Positions 44,621-56,490 of a stretch of 64,000 bases of DNA are shown piece by piece. The stretch spans positions 3,254,001 through 3,318,000 of the forward strand of contig OU015649.1 of the NCBI GenBank assembly GCA_907165275.2. The letters are read 5' to 3'. Positions within the stretch are counted from its first letter, which is position 1. Each line of letters begins with the position of its first letter. Position numbers and translations under genes: made by a program. The notes under the pieces are model-generated. The model ran no database searches. It saw only the letters and a program-made list of their open reading frames with translations, and was not told the origin of the DNA. The DNA is from Zygaena filipendulae (Eukaryota > Arthropoda > Insecta > Lepidoptera > Zygaenidae).

Positions 44621-44841
44621 TCATGTTTATTTTTCTCCTTTATTCTTGTTTTTAAAAGAAATTAAATGTTATCTTTTTGTACTTATGCTACTTAACCAAC
44701 AACTTTGTGTCGCACATTCATTTGACTTCTTACATGCACAATTACACACCCATATTCATACACATATATATACACACAAAAAATCCTTCGTAAAATTTCT
44801 GTATTTAAATTATGATATTATCGAGTCGTTAAACACTTACA

Positions 44842-47694
44842 ATGTATAGCTATAAGAAAAAAAAATTGAGATTAGGGTTGTTAAATGCTAGATCCTTAAA
44901 TACTGGTCAAGATGAACTTGCTGTAACTGTGCTAAATTATAAACCGGATGTTCTAGCTATCAATGAAACCTGGCTAAAGGAAGGAGAGGAGGCTCTGGCG
45001 CCATCACTATCAGGTTACAGGTTCATACACAGAGCGCGTAAAGGTAAGAGGGGTGGCGGTGTCGGCTTTTATGTTAGACGAGGCATTGATACACGGGTAC
45101 ATGCACACCCACCTTCTCTACTGGAACAGCTCTGGCTCGAGGTTCAACTGCCCGGGGCTACTCTGGCTCTTGGTACTGCGTACAGACCTGAGAGTATCAG
45201 CGTCCAGGAAACATTGGACGCCCTCAGTGAATCAATTTGCTCACTCGCGCGCTGTGAGTACACCTGTGTCCTGGGCGATTTGAATGTCGACCTTATTCAG
45301 ATCGGATCAGCACGGGCCAGTGAGTTGTTGACATTCTGCCACCAACATAATTTAGACCAACTAGTTAAAGAACCGACTAGGATAACGGATGTTTCTGAAA
45401 CAATCATAGATATTGTACTAACTGATAGCATATCTCGGTGTACAGATGTCAAAGTACTACATAACCAGTGCCTAAGCGACCACGCTATGATTTTAGTTGA
45501 TTTTAATATTAAAAAACCAAAAATGATAAAAAACGTGACATCTCGACGATCATTGCAAAATATTGACATAGAACAATTTACTGCAGATTTGAACTTAATA
45601 CCTTGGCAACACATTTATGAACTATCGAGTGTCGATCAAATGGTAGAGACTTTTGATAATTACATTATCACTTTATTTGATGCACATGCGCCGGTAAGGA
45701 AAGTAATTCATAGAGACAAAGTTAAACCGTGGATAACGGATACTATGAAATTCATGATGAACTTGCGGGATAAAGCCTTGGTGAAAGCTCAAAAATGTAA
45801 GACAGAAAGCTCGAAAAACTACTATCGCAGTCTGAGGAATCTCATAACGGCAACGAAAAAGTTGGAAAAAAAAGCATATTTTAACCATTACATAAACAGA
45901 AACCTAAAAAACCCAAAATTACTATGGACAAACTTAAAAAACACAGTTATATATAAGAATGTAAGTTCAAATTTCATTCCCGATCACCTGAACGATCCGG
46001 ATAAAATTAATGACCACTTCACAAACTTACCAGCCTGTAATAATGTGGACCTGAGGAAAATATCTGGAGATGGTGACACGGTTCAACAACGTAACATATT
46101 ATTTGAATTAAAATTGGCCACCGAAACGGAAGTTCAAAAAATTATATACAATATTAAAACAAAAGCTGCTGGACTTGACAACCTTAATATAGAGATGGTG
46201 AAACTAACTGTAGATGTGACACTTCCAATTATTACAGCAATAGTTAATAAGTCTATCGAGACTTGTACCTTTCCGACTAGCTGGAAGAAGGCATTAGTCA
46301 GGCCTCTGCCAAAAAAGAACTCTATTGACAAATTAAAAGACCTGCGCCCGATTTCAATTCTGCCAGTGCTCTCAAAAGTCGTTGAGAGTGTGGTTCTGGG
46401 TCAAGTTCTTAGCTACCTAGAAAATACGTCAGTTATACCCAAGTATCAGTCGGGCTTTCGCAGGGGCCATGGCACGGAAACTGCACTGTTACATGTAACA
46501 GACGATATCACTGAGGCATCGGACCGTGGCTTGAGTACCATAATGGTGCTGCTTGACTACTCTCGCGCCTTCGATTGTTTGCACCCAGGTCTTCTCCTGG
46601 CTAAACTGGAATACTATGGCTTTTCACCGAGGACAGTCCAATGGTTTGAATCGTATCTAACTGGTAGAGAGCAAATGGTTATCACTGACGGAAAGGATGG
46701 AGAAAAAAGGTGCTCTACATTGAGGAAACTCTATCGTGGTGTGCCCCAGGGAGCACTATTGAGTCCCATTCTCTTTACGATTTTCACAGCAGATTTAGTT
46801 AAATGTATAGAATCATGTAAATACCATTTATACGCAGATGATACCCAACTGTATTATTCGTTCAAGAGTGAAAACGTGCGGGAAGCAATAAACAAAATAA
46901 ATAGCGATCTCCACAAAGTTTACAATTATTCACAAGATAATTCTCTCGTCCTGAACCCCGAAAAATCTCAGTTATTAGTATTAGGAACCAAACATCAAAT
47001 ACAAAGGGTACGGGACTGTCCGGAGAAAGTAAAAATTAATGGTGTCGTAGTTGATCAGGTAAAAACTGCACGTAACTTGGGACTGATTTTAGATGGAGAG
47101 CAAAAATATATAGACCATGTAAATGAAAAAATCAGAAATGCTTTCTTCAGACTGAAAACGTTATACAAAATAAGACCCTGCTTAAACGAGGAGTTGCGAC
47201 TTCTTTTGACAGAGACACTCGTGCTCTCTCCATTCAACTACTGCAGCTCCGTCTTTGGCCCCAGGATAAACAGCAATACTGAGCGAGCTATTCAAAGGGT
47301 ACAAAATGCCTGCATTCGATTCAGTTTTAATATAAAGAGAGGGGAACATATAACCCCTTATTTGAACAAAAAGGGTATTCTGAATATGAATGCTAGAAGG
47401 GATCTCCATTATGCCTGCACTGTCCAAAGGGTGATCTGGAATGGAAAACCTGAATACCTATTTGAGAAACTTACGTGGGTGAAAGATGTAACTCATAGAA
47501 CCCTGCGTTCCGCCACACAAAATTTGATCAGCGGAGCTAAGATGCGGCACACGACAAAATTTTATCGAGCCCTTTTATCGATTCTCGTCGACAAACTCGT
47601 ACTTATATCGTTTTGTCTACCAGTGGTAACATGGCAGCAAAAAATGTTTGTATGGCAGAAAACGATATATGATAAAATTGTCGACAATCCCTAA
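44842..47694 (+). CDS. CR1-like LINE-1 ORF2 protein (endonuclease and reverse transcriptase), 3' end replaced by an insertion
   Basis: 950 residues as an open frame. Residues 8-235 are an apurinic-type endonuclease (LLNARSLNTGQ, INETWL, GGGVGFYVRR, LGDLNVD, CLSDHAMILVDF). The reverse transcriptase spans about 490-780 (LRPISILPVLSKVVESVV, SGFRRGHGTETALLHVTDDI, LLDYSRAFDCLHPGLLLAKL, GVPQGALLSPILFTIF, and YHLYADDTQLYYS with the catalytic YADD near residue 664). The true LINE sequence ends near 47540; the last roughly 50 residues come from an inserted element. The missing C-terminus reappears at 49386. The RT core is complete, but the element is broken and probably not mobile now. Confidence 0.92.
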   Translation: MYSYKKKKLRLGLLNARSLNTGQDELAVTVLNYKPDVLAINETWLKEGEEALAPSLSGYRFIHRARKGKRGGGVGFYVRRGIDTRVHAHPPSLLEQLWLEVQLPGATLALGTAYRPESISVQETLDALSESICSLARCEYTCVLGDLNVDLIQIGSARASELLTFCHQHNLDQLVKEPTRITDVSETIIDIVLTDSISRCTDVKVLHNQCLSDHAMILVDFNIKKPKMIKNVTSRRSLQNIDIEQFTADLNLIPWQHIYELSSVDQMVETFDNYIITLFDAHAPVRKVIHRDKVKPWITDTMKFMMNLRDKALVKAQKCKTESSKNYYRSLRNLITATKKLEKKAYFNHYINRNLKNPKLLWTNLKNTVIYKNVSSNFIPDHLNDPDKINDHFTNLPACNNVDLRKISGDGDTVQQRNILFELKLATETEVQKIIYNIKTKAAGLDNLNIEMVKLTVDVTLPIITAIVNKSIETCTFPTSWKKALVRPLPKKNSIDKLKDLRPISILPVLSKVVESVVLGQVLSYLENTSVIPKYQSGFRRGHGTETALLHVTDDITEASDRGLSTIMVLLDYSRAFDCLHPGLLLAKLEYYGFSPRTVQWFESYLTGREQMVITDGKDGEKRCSTLRKLYRGVPQGALLSPILFTIFTADLVKCIESCKYHLYADDTQLYYSFKSENVREAINKINSDLHKVYNYSQDNSLVLNPEKSQLLVLGTKHQIQRVRDCPEKVKINGVVVDQVKTARNLGLILDGEQKYIDHVNEKIRNAFFRLKTLYKIRPCLNEELRLLLTETLVLSPFNYCSSVFGPRINSNTERAIQRVQNACIRFSFNIKRGEHITPYLNKKGILNMNARRDLHYACTVQRVIWNGKPEYLFEKLTWVKDVTHRTLRSATQNLISGAKMRHTTKFYRALLSILVDKLVLISFCLPVVTWQQKMFVWQKTIYDKIVDNP

Positions 47695-47879
47695 CATGCG
47701 GCACTTTTGAATGTATTTTTGTCTACTTTGTCGTTGTTTTCTCACATTTTTATCGTCGACGATTGGTGAGCGCGATAAAATGAAAATTTGTTCTTAATTG
47801 CGAATAACATGGTAATACTTTATTATAATTCAATCAGAATTCAATATTAATGGGAGGCGAAAAAAATGCAAAGTAGTAG

Positions 47880-48480
47880 TATTAAATTAAATTAAAATTC
47901 ATTTATATCAGGAAAATAACCCATAAAATTCAACAAAAAGTAAATTAAATAAATTAAATTAGATTAAACAAATTAAATTACTGAGATCAAATAAATTGAA
48001 CCCAATAAATTAAATTAGATTGAATAAATTGAATTAGATTCAACAAAATTAATTTTAAATTTATTTAATCTAATTAAATTTATTGAATTTAATGTATTTA
48101 TTTATTTATTTTCCCCAATAAATAAATAAATTAAATACAATAAATTAAATTTAAAATTAATTTAATAAAAAATATTTATTTATTAAATAAATTAAAAATA
48201 TTTATTTATTAAATAAATAAATTCAATTTATTTATTTATTAAATAAATAAATTTAATTAGATTAAATAAATTAAATAAAATAAATAAATTGCAACAAATA
48301 AATTAAATTAAATAAAAAATTATATTAAATAAATTAAATTCAAAAAGTAAAATCTTTAAATTGATATTCTTTAAATCTGTAAATTTCCAATTATCCCTGA
48401 GTAATATTAAACTGATATACTATACTATAAACTATATACTAATATATTATATTAAATTTAATTATTTGAATTCCAATTAA
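47880..48480. repeat. Low-complexity AATTAAAT / ATTTATTT tract
   Basis: Degenerate 4-9 base units of A and T, with almost no G or C for 600 bp. The two strands alternate, so parts could pair with each other. No gene content. Confidence 0.9.
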
Positions 48481-48482
48481 CA

Positions 48483-48592
48483 TTAATTTAATGAACGTCT
48501 CTGAAAGAGTGCGGCAGATTTATTTTTTAAATTTTTACTTAAAATCAAGTAATCATTGAAACGACTCTGAGTACGGCCGTTCGAATAGGAAA
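48483..48592. mobile_element. PIF/Harbinger-like MITE, right half only
   Basis: cattaatttaatgaacgtct to gactctgagtacggccgtt matches the right halves of the copies at 61.0 and 63.0 kb. The left half is missing. Confidence 0.75.
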
Positions 48593-49385
48593 TAGGATTT
48601 TCCTCCTGACACGAAGAGTTCCTGCGGGAACCCCGAAATTGATTCGTGTAATATAACAGGGGGACCATCAAAGTAGGTAGTTATATATTCTTCTTCCCAT
48701 TTATCTTATCTGCTAAAGCAATCAAACTTTAGTGTAAATTTTTTGTATATGTATAGGTATTTTTTATTTATGTACCTACTTGCGACTGCCTTATGGCGTC
48801 CATTGCGGTTAGAAAAGGATTTTAGAACTTTTGTAAAATTTGTTGGGAACTATTAACTTTTAAGAAATAACCCGCACTGCGAAAATTATTGTTCATAAGC
48901 ACAACAGAATCTACTGTTAAAATTGTTTTAATCGCCAAGAAAATAAATGATGAAACCGCCATCTATGGTTCCTGCCAAAAACTAATTTTTTGTCATTTCT
49001 TGTCACGGTGATAAACGTGGGCGCACAAGCAAAAAGGCTCCTTCTTCCGAGATATAATACTTTTGTAAAGTTGAGTGAAAAAATTACTTCCGCGATTTTA
49101 ATTGATTATATTAATAAATGCTCACTTATTTACAATTTCATAAAATACCTTAATCTACAATAATATATAAAAATAAAGCTTATTCCAGAATCACATGCCT
49201 AATAAAAAAATATGTGCCAGTTTTTGAATATTTTTTCAATCTTTACTATCAATTGATTATTCTAGATACCGAATCTAGTCTTAACTCAATACCCCACTTT
49301 TGAACCTTTGTGCTTGGACGCCCACAAATATTTGTCGTATCGACAATTTTATCTTTCGTGTGATAAATATATCGTGGCACGCATC

Positions 49386-49617
49386 CTAGCGCCACAGGAC
49401 TCAAGACCACAAATCTGCGCGCTACAGGGGATGCTTCAAATTTAATGCTGCAAAAATTTGGAACGATCTACCCCCGCCTATGAAAAAAAAAACAGGTACA
49501 GGCACCTTTAAATTGAAGTACAAGTCAGCACTATTAAAACGACAGACTGCTGCAGAAGACCTGAAGCTACCTTACTGGAATACTTTAAGCGTTAAAGACT
49601 TTTTTACAAGTAAATAA
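49386..49617 (+). pseudogene. Displaced C-terminus of LINE-1 ORF2
   Basis: Reads RHRTQDHKSARYRGCFKFNA then AKIWNDLPPPMKKKTGTGTF and KLKYKSALLKRQTAAEDLKL, ending at a TAA at 49615. This is the WNDLP/WNSLP tail of CR1-like ORF2 proteins. It continues the frame broken at about 47540, 1.85 kb upstream. The frame across the junction may also be shifted by one base. Confidence 0.8.
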
Positions 49618-49649
49618 TAAACCCTACATATAATCGTATCTGGCTAATT

Positions 49650-49672
49650 TTTAAACACACGCACAAACACAC

Positions 49673-49722
<50 letters not shown>

Positions 49723-49745
49723 GCACCTTTGCAAACACGCACGCG
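49650..49745. repeat. (AC)n microsatellite in the LINE-1 3' UTR
   Basis: Nearly 50 bp of pure AC repeat, with interspersed acgc units on both sides. Confidence 0.95.
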
Positions 49746-50075
49746 CACATAGCCTCTTCTTTTTAAATTTCAAAATTATTTTTGTTTATTTCTTTGTTGC
49801 TGTAATTTATTTTAATTTATAATCTATATCTAATAATAATTTTAATTCTCATAGTTAATGTTGGCATTTCAACAAATGAGTTCTGAATTGCATGAGCCAT
49901 CTGTACTCCAGAGGGGAGTGATTGAAAACCAGCGCTGCTCGGGACCTAGGTCACGAGTAGCTCACGCTGAATCACTTCCTTTTGCCTAGAATAATTGACT
50001 AAGTTTAATTTTTATTTTTTTTGTACACCTTCTTGACGGCAATAAACAATTTTATTATTATTATTATTATTATTG

Positions 50076-53000
50076 ATTCGTGCCGTCATAACAAATCGGT
50101 TGCGCCACGTCTCAGAGAGTTGTATTAACAATCAAATTACAGTACATGAAGAGTCATAATATTATGCGTATTAAATTAAGAGTATTAATATGACCTTATA
50201 AAAAGCGTGATCTTAAATTGTATCATATCGATGATAATATGAGCATGATTGAACTCATTATAGATGTTTTAAATAGCGTAGTATGATTGTACACTCAAGT
50301 TCATCCGTTCTGTGTAATGTGTGTCAACATCCAATGATCATAGAATGCACACGAACCGGTTGTTCACTTTGAATGGGCAGAGCGTGAACAGCCGAAGCTA
50401 CAATCTTTCATATTTGGACATATCGTGCGTTATTTGTGAACACGTAGGTAGGTATAATTATTATGTAAAACTATTTTTATGTTCAGGAAGTAGTAGTAAG
50501 TTGTAACACGGCCTCAATAAGGATTAGTAAAGGACTAAGCAGCTTTAACATAACCAATAATCGTCGGGGAAGCCAGGAAAGTGATAGGCTATTATAATAA
50601 TAATTTATCCAGTATTATTTGGTGTTTTAGGTTATTAATATATATTGTTATGCAAATTGAAGATTGATTGAGACATGATTGTTGAAGTTGGACTTCTAGA
50701 AAAACATTATCAACCTCTTCAAATAACATTTCTCGGTAGAATATTTTAGATCTTTATACACACACACACAATCACACAATGCTACATTATGTTAGTATTT
50801 TATTTAATGGAAGACACTATTCCCGTGAGATGGAATAATGGATTGCTGGTATTATCCATAAAGTAGGTCACAGTTTTTATATCATGCCTAATGTAGATAA
50901 ATTGGTGGTATAGAAGTATAAAAATCATCATACTTAGAGATACATTCAACTGAAAATAAGTACCTACTTACATACTACTCACTTATATTCTGCAACAGGG
51001 TATGAGTATGCTTACTTAGATTAAAGCTTACATTGTTAGGTTTGCTACTCAAGTTAAGATAGAGACAATAGAAAATACTATATTATGTATATTCATCAAA
51101 AATTGCTTTATATTGACCTTAAAAATGCTCTCCAGGAAGATTATCCACTTTTGTATGAAAATACTGTTTCTTTTAAATACAATTTAAATATTATACATTT
51201 ATAAAGGCACGAAAATGTTCACGAATTTTATGGTCATTTTTGGCCCGTATAAGGATTTGAAGTTAGTGATAACTAGTTACCTGTTTCCGGCACAGATTTT
51301 TGCTGGCGATGAGAGACACGTAATTTTGATTACAAACAAGCTATATCCTATTTTTCATTATGATAATGAGGGGAGTGATTTATACGATAAATTAGCTGAA
51401 ATGACTACTAGCAAAAGCTCTTACTTTTCATTTGCAAATTCTTCGATCTAGGATTGATCTTCTGTATCAGAGTCATCAGGACACACAGCTATCAGAAACG
51501 AAAGGTATTTCTTCATATTGTCACAAGGTTTCAATATCCCGATTCGTTAACTTTTTTCGGCATTTCTAATAAATAAAAAAACATTCCCGTAATCCCAAAA
51601 CAGTGATTTTGATAAAAGTTTAGTACAGTAAACTACCGTAGGGCTAGATTGTTTTAGTTGCACTTTTGGCACCCGAGTAATATGCTTAATCGACAGCAAT
51701 ACACACTTTTTTCGTATGATGGCTGTGTTATGAAATCCGCATCAAAATGTAGGAGGTCAACTATTGTGACCACCACGAAGAAAAGAGTTACACAAATAGC
51801 ATTCGTATTACAAAACTTTCGAAGCACGTACGATAGGTACTTTTACAAACGTCAAATTTCACGATGCTGCTGTCAGATTTAACGTATGCATACTTAAGTA
51901 GCAATCTGAGACCTGAGTAGGTATATGTCATGTAACGCTCGTTAAATACATATAAGGAGTGAAGACTGAAGGTAAATGAAACCGACGTTTATCTTGTACG
52001 CGTCAGATAAAAGCGGATAAAAAGGATTTTTTTTTCTATCTTCTCAAACAATGGTATCGGCTACAATTATTTCCCATCTTGATCAAAGTTTTAGATAACT
52101 TTGTTCAAAAATAAATCTTATAATGTGTCTATCCATTCAGTTCTATTAAAGTTCTACCCGTAGAACAACTTGAAAAATTAAATGACCTACACCCACTTTT
52201 TTAACCCATCGAATTATTAACAAATTTTATCCCATACAATACACAAGAAAATAAATAACACTTACGAGGCGGCTATTAAAATAATTACACGAGTATCCCC
52301 GCATTTCCGTTGAGAGTAGCTGAGAGACCGTTGTTTCCCAATGGTGGAAGTACCTACCTATGAGTCAGCCGATTGCCTGAGTAACTTAGAGGCAGTCTGT
52401 TCTGTATCTTAAGATTAGCATTAAAACTCCATACAAAATCGTTGTAATTATTAATTACACTAGACGTAAAACAAATTGTAGCCTCAAACGAAATGTAGCA
52501 AAATTAATAATCATCTGTAATAGGAATTGAAGTGAAGCAAAAGTTCACGATTAAACCAATGTCAAAATAGAAAAGATTATCAAAACAAATTAAGATAATA
52601 ATTTCATAAGTAAGTACATAATAAACGTACGTAATATTAATCTCACGTACGCAAAATATTCGGCCAACAACAAAGGCCACACAAAGTCATGGTTCAGCTA
52701 GCGATGAAGGCAATATCTGTCAAGTTGTACATTACGTACATAATAAAAATTATTAAAAAAACAAATTATTTGAAACCATCATTTGGCTGATGATGTAACG
52801 GTGCCTAGATTTGATTTCTATACCTAGTAAATTATATTTCGATCAGTTTAGACCTCCTTACATTTACTATTCAAATGAATGAATACCTATGTTAAAACTA
52901 GAGATTTTGTAGGATCAGGTCAATATTAAACATTTTCCAAGGCTTGAGCATTCAATAGAATACAAAGGATCACATTAAGATCATCATAATATTAAGATAG

Positions 53001-53321
53001 AAACAAGCCTGAAGTGGGTACTCATATGACTACCGTGGAAAGTAAAAATATAAAAGAGATAAATGTAGGTGTATTGCATCTTACCGCAGGAACACGGTGA
53101 ATATTGATCTCGTCTAACCCTCCTGGTTTATAATGGTATTTTTAATCCAAAGGTGAGATATTTTTACTTGACGAAGGATAGGTGGACGCACGGTTGAAAG
53201 GGCCAGAGTAGGTATCAGCTACCACAACCGTTCGCTCAATTAACCCTATACGCCACTGTAAAGGTTACCTTTGGAATCGTTAAAACACTTTTGATCATGG
53301 TATCCCAAATTTACCTCTTTT
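50076..53321. other. No gene seen
   Basis: AT-rich sequence between the two LINEs. Frames of 60-80 codons (50321, 51215, 51658) have no domain or splice context. Probably still Lrch intron or intergenic DNA. Confidence 0.5.
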
Positions 53322-53450
53322 TGAATGACCCATCCCCAGTTGTCCCGTCATCGGTGACAAAAGGGACATTTTATAAAAATATCCATACAAAATTCCAATT
53401 TGTCACCGATGGGGACATTTGAGGCGGGTACAACTGAGAATGACCCCGTT
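53322..53450. mobile_element. MITE (about 130 bp)
   Basis: Inverted arms gaatgacccatccccagttg and caactgagaatgacccc, with inner catcggtgacaaa and ttgtcaccgatg. Confidence 0.65.
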
Positions 53451-53574
53451 GAATCTTTTCGGACTTCACGACTTGAGAACGAACATTTCAGAACGGTTTT
53501 GTATAAAGGTAAAGTTTTTTAAAGTACCCTCAAATTCAAGTTTTATCGGTTTTTAGGCTAGTTTCCTGGGTAAA

Positions 53575-53870
53575 AAAATCAAAATTCTATTTAGTCCGTC
53601 AGTTAGATAATAAAAAAATAAAAGACACGTATTTTTTGCTTTTTTAAAATAATGGAAATATGCATAGATAAAGCGCACTAAAGTTTAGGGTGGGGGACTC
53701 GTGATGTCACAGCTCGCTATAACGTGCGAACAAACTGTAGCGAGGCGTGACGTCATGTGAAATTTCGACTTGATATATCTCCGTTATTTTTTGGTTACTT
53801 TAAAAAAAAAAATACGTGTCCAATATTTTTTAATAATCTACAAAACGGACTAAAAAAGAAAATTTAGGAA
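53575..53870 (-). mobile_element. MITE-like element with TGACGTCA centre, copy 2
   Basis: Reverse-complement match to 31148-31430 across its full length (gacacgtatttttt, caaaaaataacgg.gatata, cgtgacgtca, gcgctttatct, agtccgtcagt). Both copies share imperfect terminal inverted repeats. The target duplication was not resolved. Confidence 0.7.
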
Positions 53871-54896
53871 ACTAGCCTATTATCACACATGGTAGTAACG
53901 CTGGTAGTACCTACAGTGATGCAACGCGCGCTAATATAAGACTTTATTTCGGAGCTTTAAATGACGAAGGTCAAATAATTTCATTAGACTGTACGATCAT
54001 TGTGTAGAGTTGTCGGCTTCTAGCTCCATTCCATATTTCACAACTTGGCACATGAGTAATTCTTGCTACACAATCGTAATTTAAAATAAAATTTGGATAC
54101 GTAGTAAGTTAAGAATAGATCCTTCATTTATTTACACTTGTCTTCATTACTTTCTCCGCCGCCGCAGCTGGAGTGAAATGATAGTTCGAGATTAAACGGT
54201 TGGTAACGACCGACCAAATGCATATTTTATCGAGTTGTCATAACAAAAAATACCCAAACTAGTTTGGTTTCTCTAGTCTATAATAGTTTTTGCATTGATT
54301 TAGCCAATTTGAATACGACGCTCAAAATAACCGTCATGTCGACACGAGAACAAGTTATTAATTCTTGTTGATCGAAACAAGATTTGGTATGGACTGTATG
54401 GATCTATCACATCTGTATGGATGTAGCTTTTTATCATATCATATAATATCGCAATTCATTACATTACGCTTCTAGTCTAGAAAATAAATGCAATGCGCCA
54501 ATATTTGGTGCAGTGCCAGCCAGCCGGAGTCCTATGCGGACTGCGGGCCTCCACAACCTTGACCGGTGACCGCTAACTACGCTTCAACCATATCAAAATC
54601 TGATCTCATCATCCATAAACTTTGTTGTTTGGATTCTATTTCATAATAATTAATTCATCGAGCCTTCTTACCAACACCTGAGGTAGCAAGGTTAACACTT
54701 ACGTAAATATAATATATGCAGACAATGTCAAAGGTAAAATAACAATGATTTCAAATCACATCTTCGAACACACAATGGTTAGATTATAATCGCAGCGGAC
54801 GTGTGTGTATTGGTAAGTAGACAAGTTGCACGCACCTAATGCTAAGTCAACGTGACACGGCAGGAACTACCATCTTTAAACGAGCAATTCTTATAC
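53871..54896. other. No gene seen
   Basis: Mixed composition with a GC-richer patch at about 54510-54580. Searched on the minus strand for an Lrch first exon; none recognised. Confidence 0.45.
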
Positions 54897-55105
54897 TTGC
54901 TGTTCCCCGCGGTTTCACCCACGATAAGTTCGGAGTTCCCGCGGGAATTCCGGGATAAAAAGTACCCTAAGTACACGTTGTCAAGGGCACAGACCCCTGA
55001 CAACGTCTACGCAAGATTTCATGATGATCGGTTGAGCGCTTAAGGCGTGAAAGCGTAGCAAACAAACAAACAAATAAAATTACTTTCACATATTTAATAT
55101 TAGGA
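54897..55105 (-). repeat. Dispersed lepidopteran repeat (minus orientation)
   Basis: ttgctgttccccgcggtttc, ttccgggataaaaagtaccc, tcatgatgatcggttgagcg, and (aaac)n to atttaatattaggaagga. Confidence 0.8.
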
Positions 55106-55695
55106 AGGATATATTATGAGCCTATATAATCTGAATCTCGGAAACGGCTCCAAAGATTTTCATAAAATTTAGTAGTATTCAGTTATTTAGTTTCGGGGGC
55201 GAATAATAAATAATAATCGATCTAGCTAGGTTACATTTTTAGAAAACGTTGTTTTATCCGTGTTTTCCGGCAATGAATAATAAGTGTTTGGTACTAACTG
55301 TGCTTCTACTTAACAACATACCTGATATGGCGCTACGGGATTGAAACTAGAGTCGCCCACTATAAAAAAAATCGTATCGTATCGTCCAAGATCTTTCAGA
55401 TTCTATGAACATATCCGTTTAAAAAGATATACATAGATAGTAGAATATAAAATAAATAAACGCGGGTAGGTGTTATAAGAGTAACACTAAATAATTTTGC
55501 TCTTGAGAAAATTTTAAAATTTTAATATATAAAATCATTACTTCTAATCAGAATAATAAGTAATTTGATGTAATCAATAGTCTGACCTTTCACCAACCAG
55601 TGGTTTCTGTGTATGTTCCTTGGCACATCATTTAAATCAACTTCTACATTGCACTGTGTTTCTCATCACTTCACTGAGTTTGGTATCACTTCATT

Positions 55696-56490
55696 GTGGC
55701 TAAAATGGAACTGGATCAACTGAAGCACACCATGGAGGATATGTCATCGATGTTCCAGGCACATATGTCTAGGTTTGAGGAACAACTGCTGAAAAATGAA
55801 ACTGGCAACAACCCCACTCAACAGTCTACGGCCACCCTAGCTACTGATTTTGCAGTTTTCAAGGAGTTTATTTGCAAAGCCCTCCAGAACCTGCATATAC
55901 AGATTGAGCTCCTGTCTCGTGAGTGTGACCGTCTGGAGATGAAGAGTAGGAAAAAAATCTTACTTTTCCATGGAGTTCCGGAGTCCAGTGATGAGGATGC
56001 CAAGGCTGTCGCCCTTCAAGTAATAGTCAACCATTTGCCAGCATGTAAGTACAGTGACGCTGAGGCGGAGTTGGCCCGCTCCCACCGCATGGGTCGCCCA
56101 AGCTCTAAGCCAGACAAACCTAGGCCACTTCTCGTCAAGTTTCGGTACCAATCCATGCGTGACTCAGTGTGGTATGCAAAGTCCGGGCTTAAGGGCACTG
56201 GAATCACTGTGTCCGAATTCCTAACGCAGAGGCGCCACGCAGTGTTCATGGCTGCGCGCAAAGAGTTCGGCGTAACAAAGTGCTGGACCCGGGATGGACA
56301 AGTGTTCGTTCGTGGTGCTGATGGCAAGCTCTGTAGGGTGGCGTCAACGGCGGACTTGGCGGCGATACCTAAGGAATCGGCGGTAGCGGCAGCTGGTCCT
56401 AACAAAGCCCCGACAACTTCCGAAGCAGCCGTTAAGGGCCCCGTACAAACCACAAAACGCCCGCGTGAACGTCGCCTCATATCTAAGTAG
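55696..56490 (+). CDS. LINE-2 ORF1 protein (coiled coil plus RNA-binding region)
   Basis: 264 residues. A short N-terminal coiled coil (MELDQLKHTMEDMSSMFQAH and RFEEQLLKN) and a second helix (LHIQIELLSRECDRLEMKSR) are followed by a fold like the LINE-1 ORF1 RRM (KKILLFHGVPESSDEDAKAV, RSHRMGRPSSKPDKPRPLLV, KFRYQSMRDSVWYAKSGLKG, TGITVSEFLTQRRH). A basic Ala/Thr/Pro-rich tail ends RPRERRLISK. There is no zinc finger, unlike the ORF1 at 43.5 kb. Likely role: binding element RNA with its ORF2 partner 0.7 kb downstream. Intact. Confidence 0.88.
   Translation: MAKMELDQLKHTMEDMSSMFQAHMSRFEEQLLKNETGNNPTQQSTATLATDFAVFKEFICKALQNLHIQIELLSRECDRLEMKSRKKILLFHGVPESSDEDAKAVALQVIVNHLPACKYSDAEAELARSHRMGRPSSKPDKPRPLLVKFRYQSMRDSVWYAKSGLKGTGITVSEFLTQRRHAVFMAARKEFGVTKCWTRDGQVFVRGADGKLCRVASTADLAAIPKESAVAAAGPNKAPTTSEAAVKGPVQTTKRPRERRLISK

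Larger units (their letters stand above)
47541..49385. mobile_element. 1.85-kb non-coding insertion in LINE-1, very AT-rich
   Basis: Left edge gatgcggcacacga; right edge tatcgtggcacgcatc. The outer bases form an imperfect inverted repeat (GATGCG..CAC with GTG..CGCATC). A second inner copy, catgcggcac, lies at about 47695. CTA borders each side, possibly a short target duplication. Inside is a 600-bp tract of (A)AATTAAAT/ATTTATTT repeats (47880-48480), half of a PIF-like MITE (48483-48592) and a short CTAGT-type repeat remnant. I see no coding region. It looks like a non-autonomous DNA element with later insertions. Confidence 0.6.
43340..50075 (+). mobile_element. CR1-like LINE-1, nearly full length, interrupted
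   Basis: Comprises a 5' UTR (about 43340-43507), ORF1, ORF2 and a 3' UTR. The 3' UTR contains a long (AC)n microsatellite and a poly(A) signal (caataaac) and ends in (ATT)n near 50075. Such short-repeat tails are typical of CR1/Jockey-group LINEs. Insertion of 47541-49385 destroys the ORF2 tail. The exact clade is not resolved by eye, and both ends are approximate. Confidence 0.8.

Noticed and set aside
54510..54600. First Lrch exon in a GC-richer patch
   Set aside because: The minus-strand translation has stops and no LRR-leading sequence; no donor in the phase needed for exon a.
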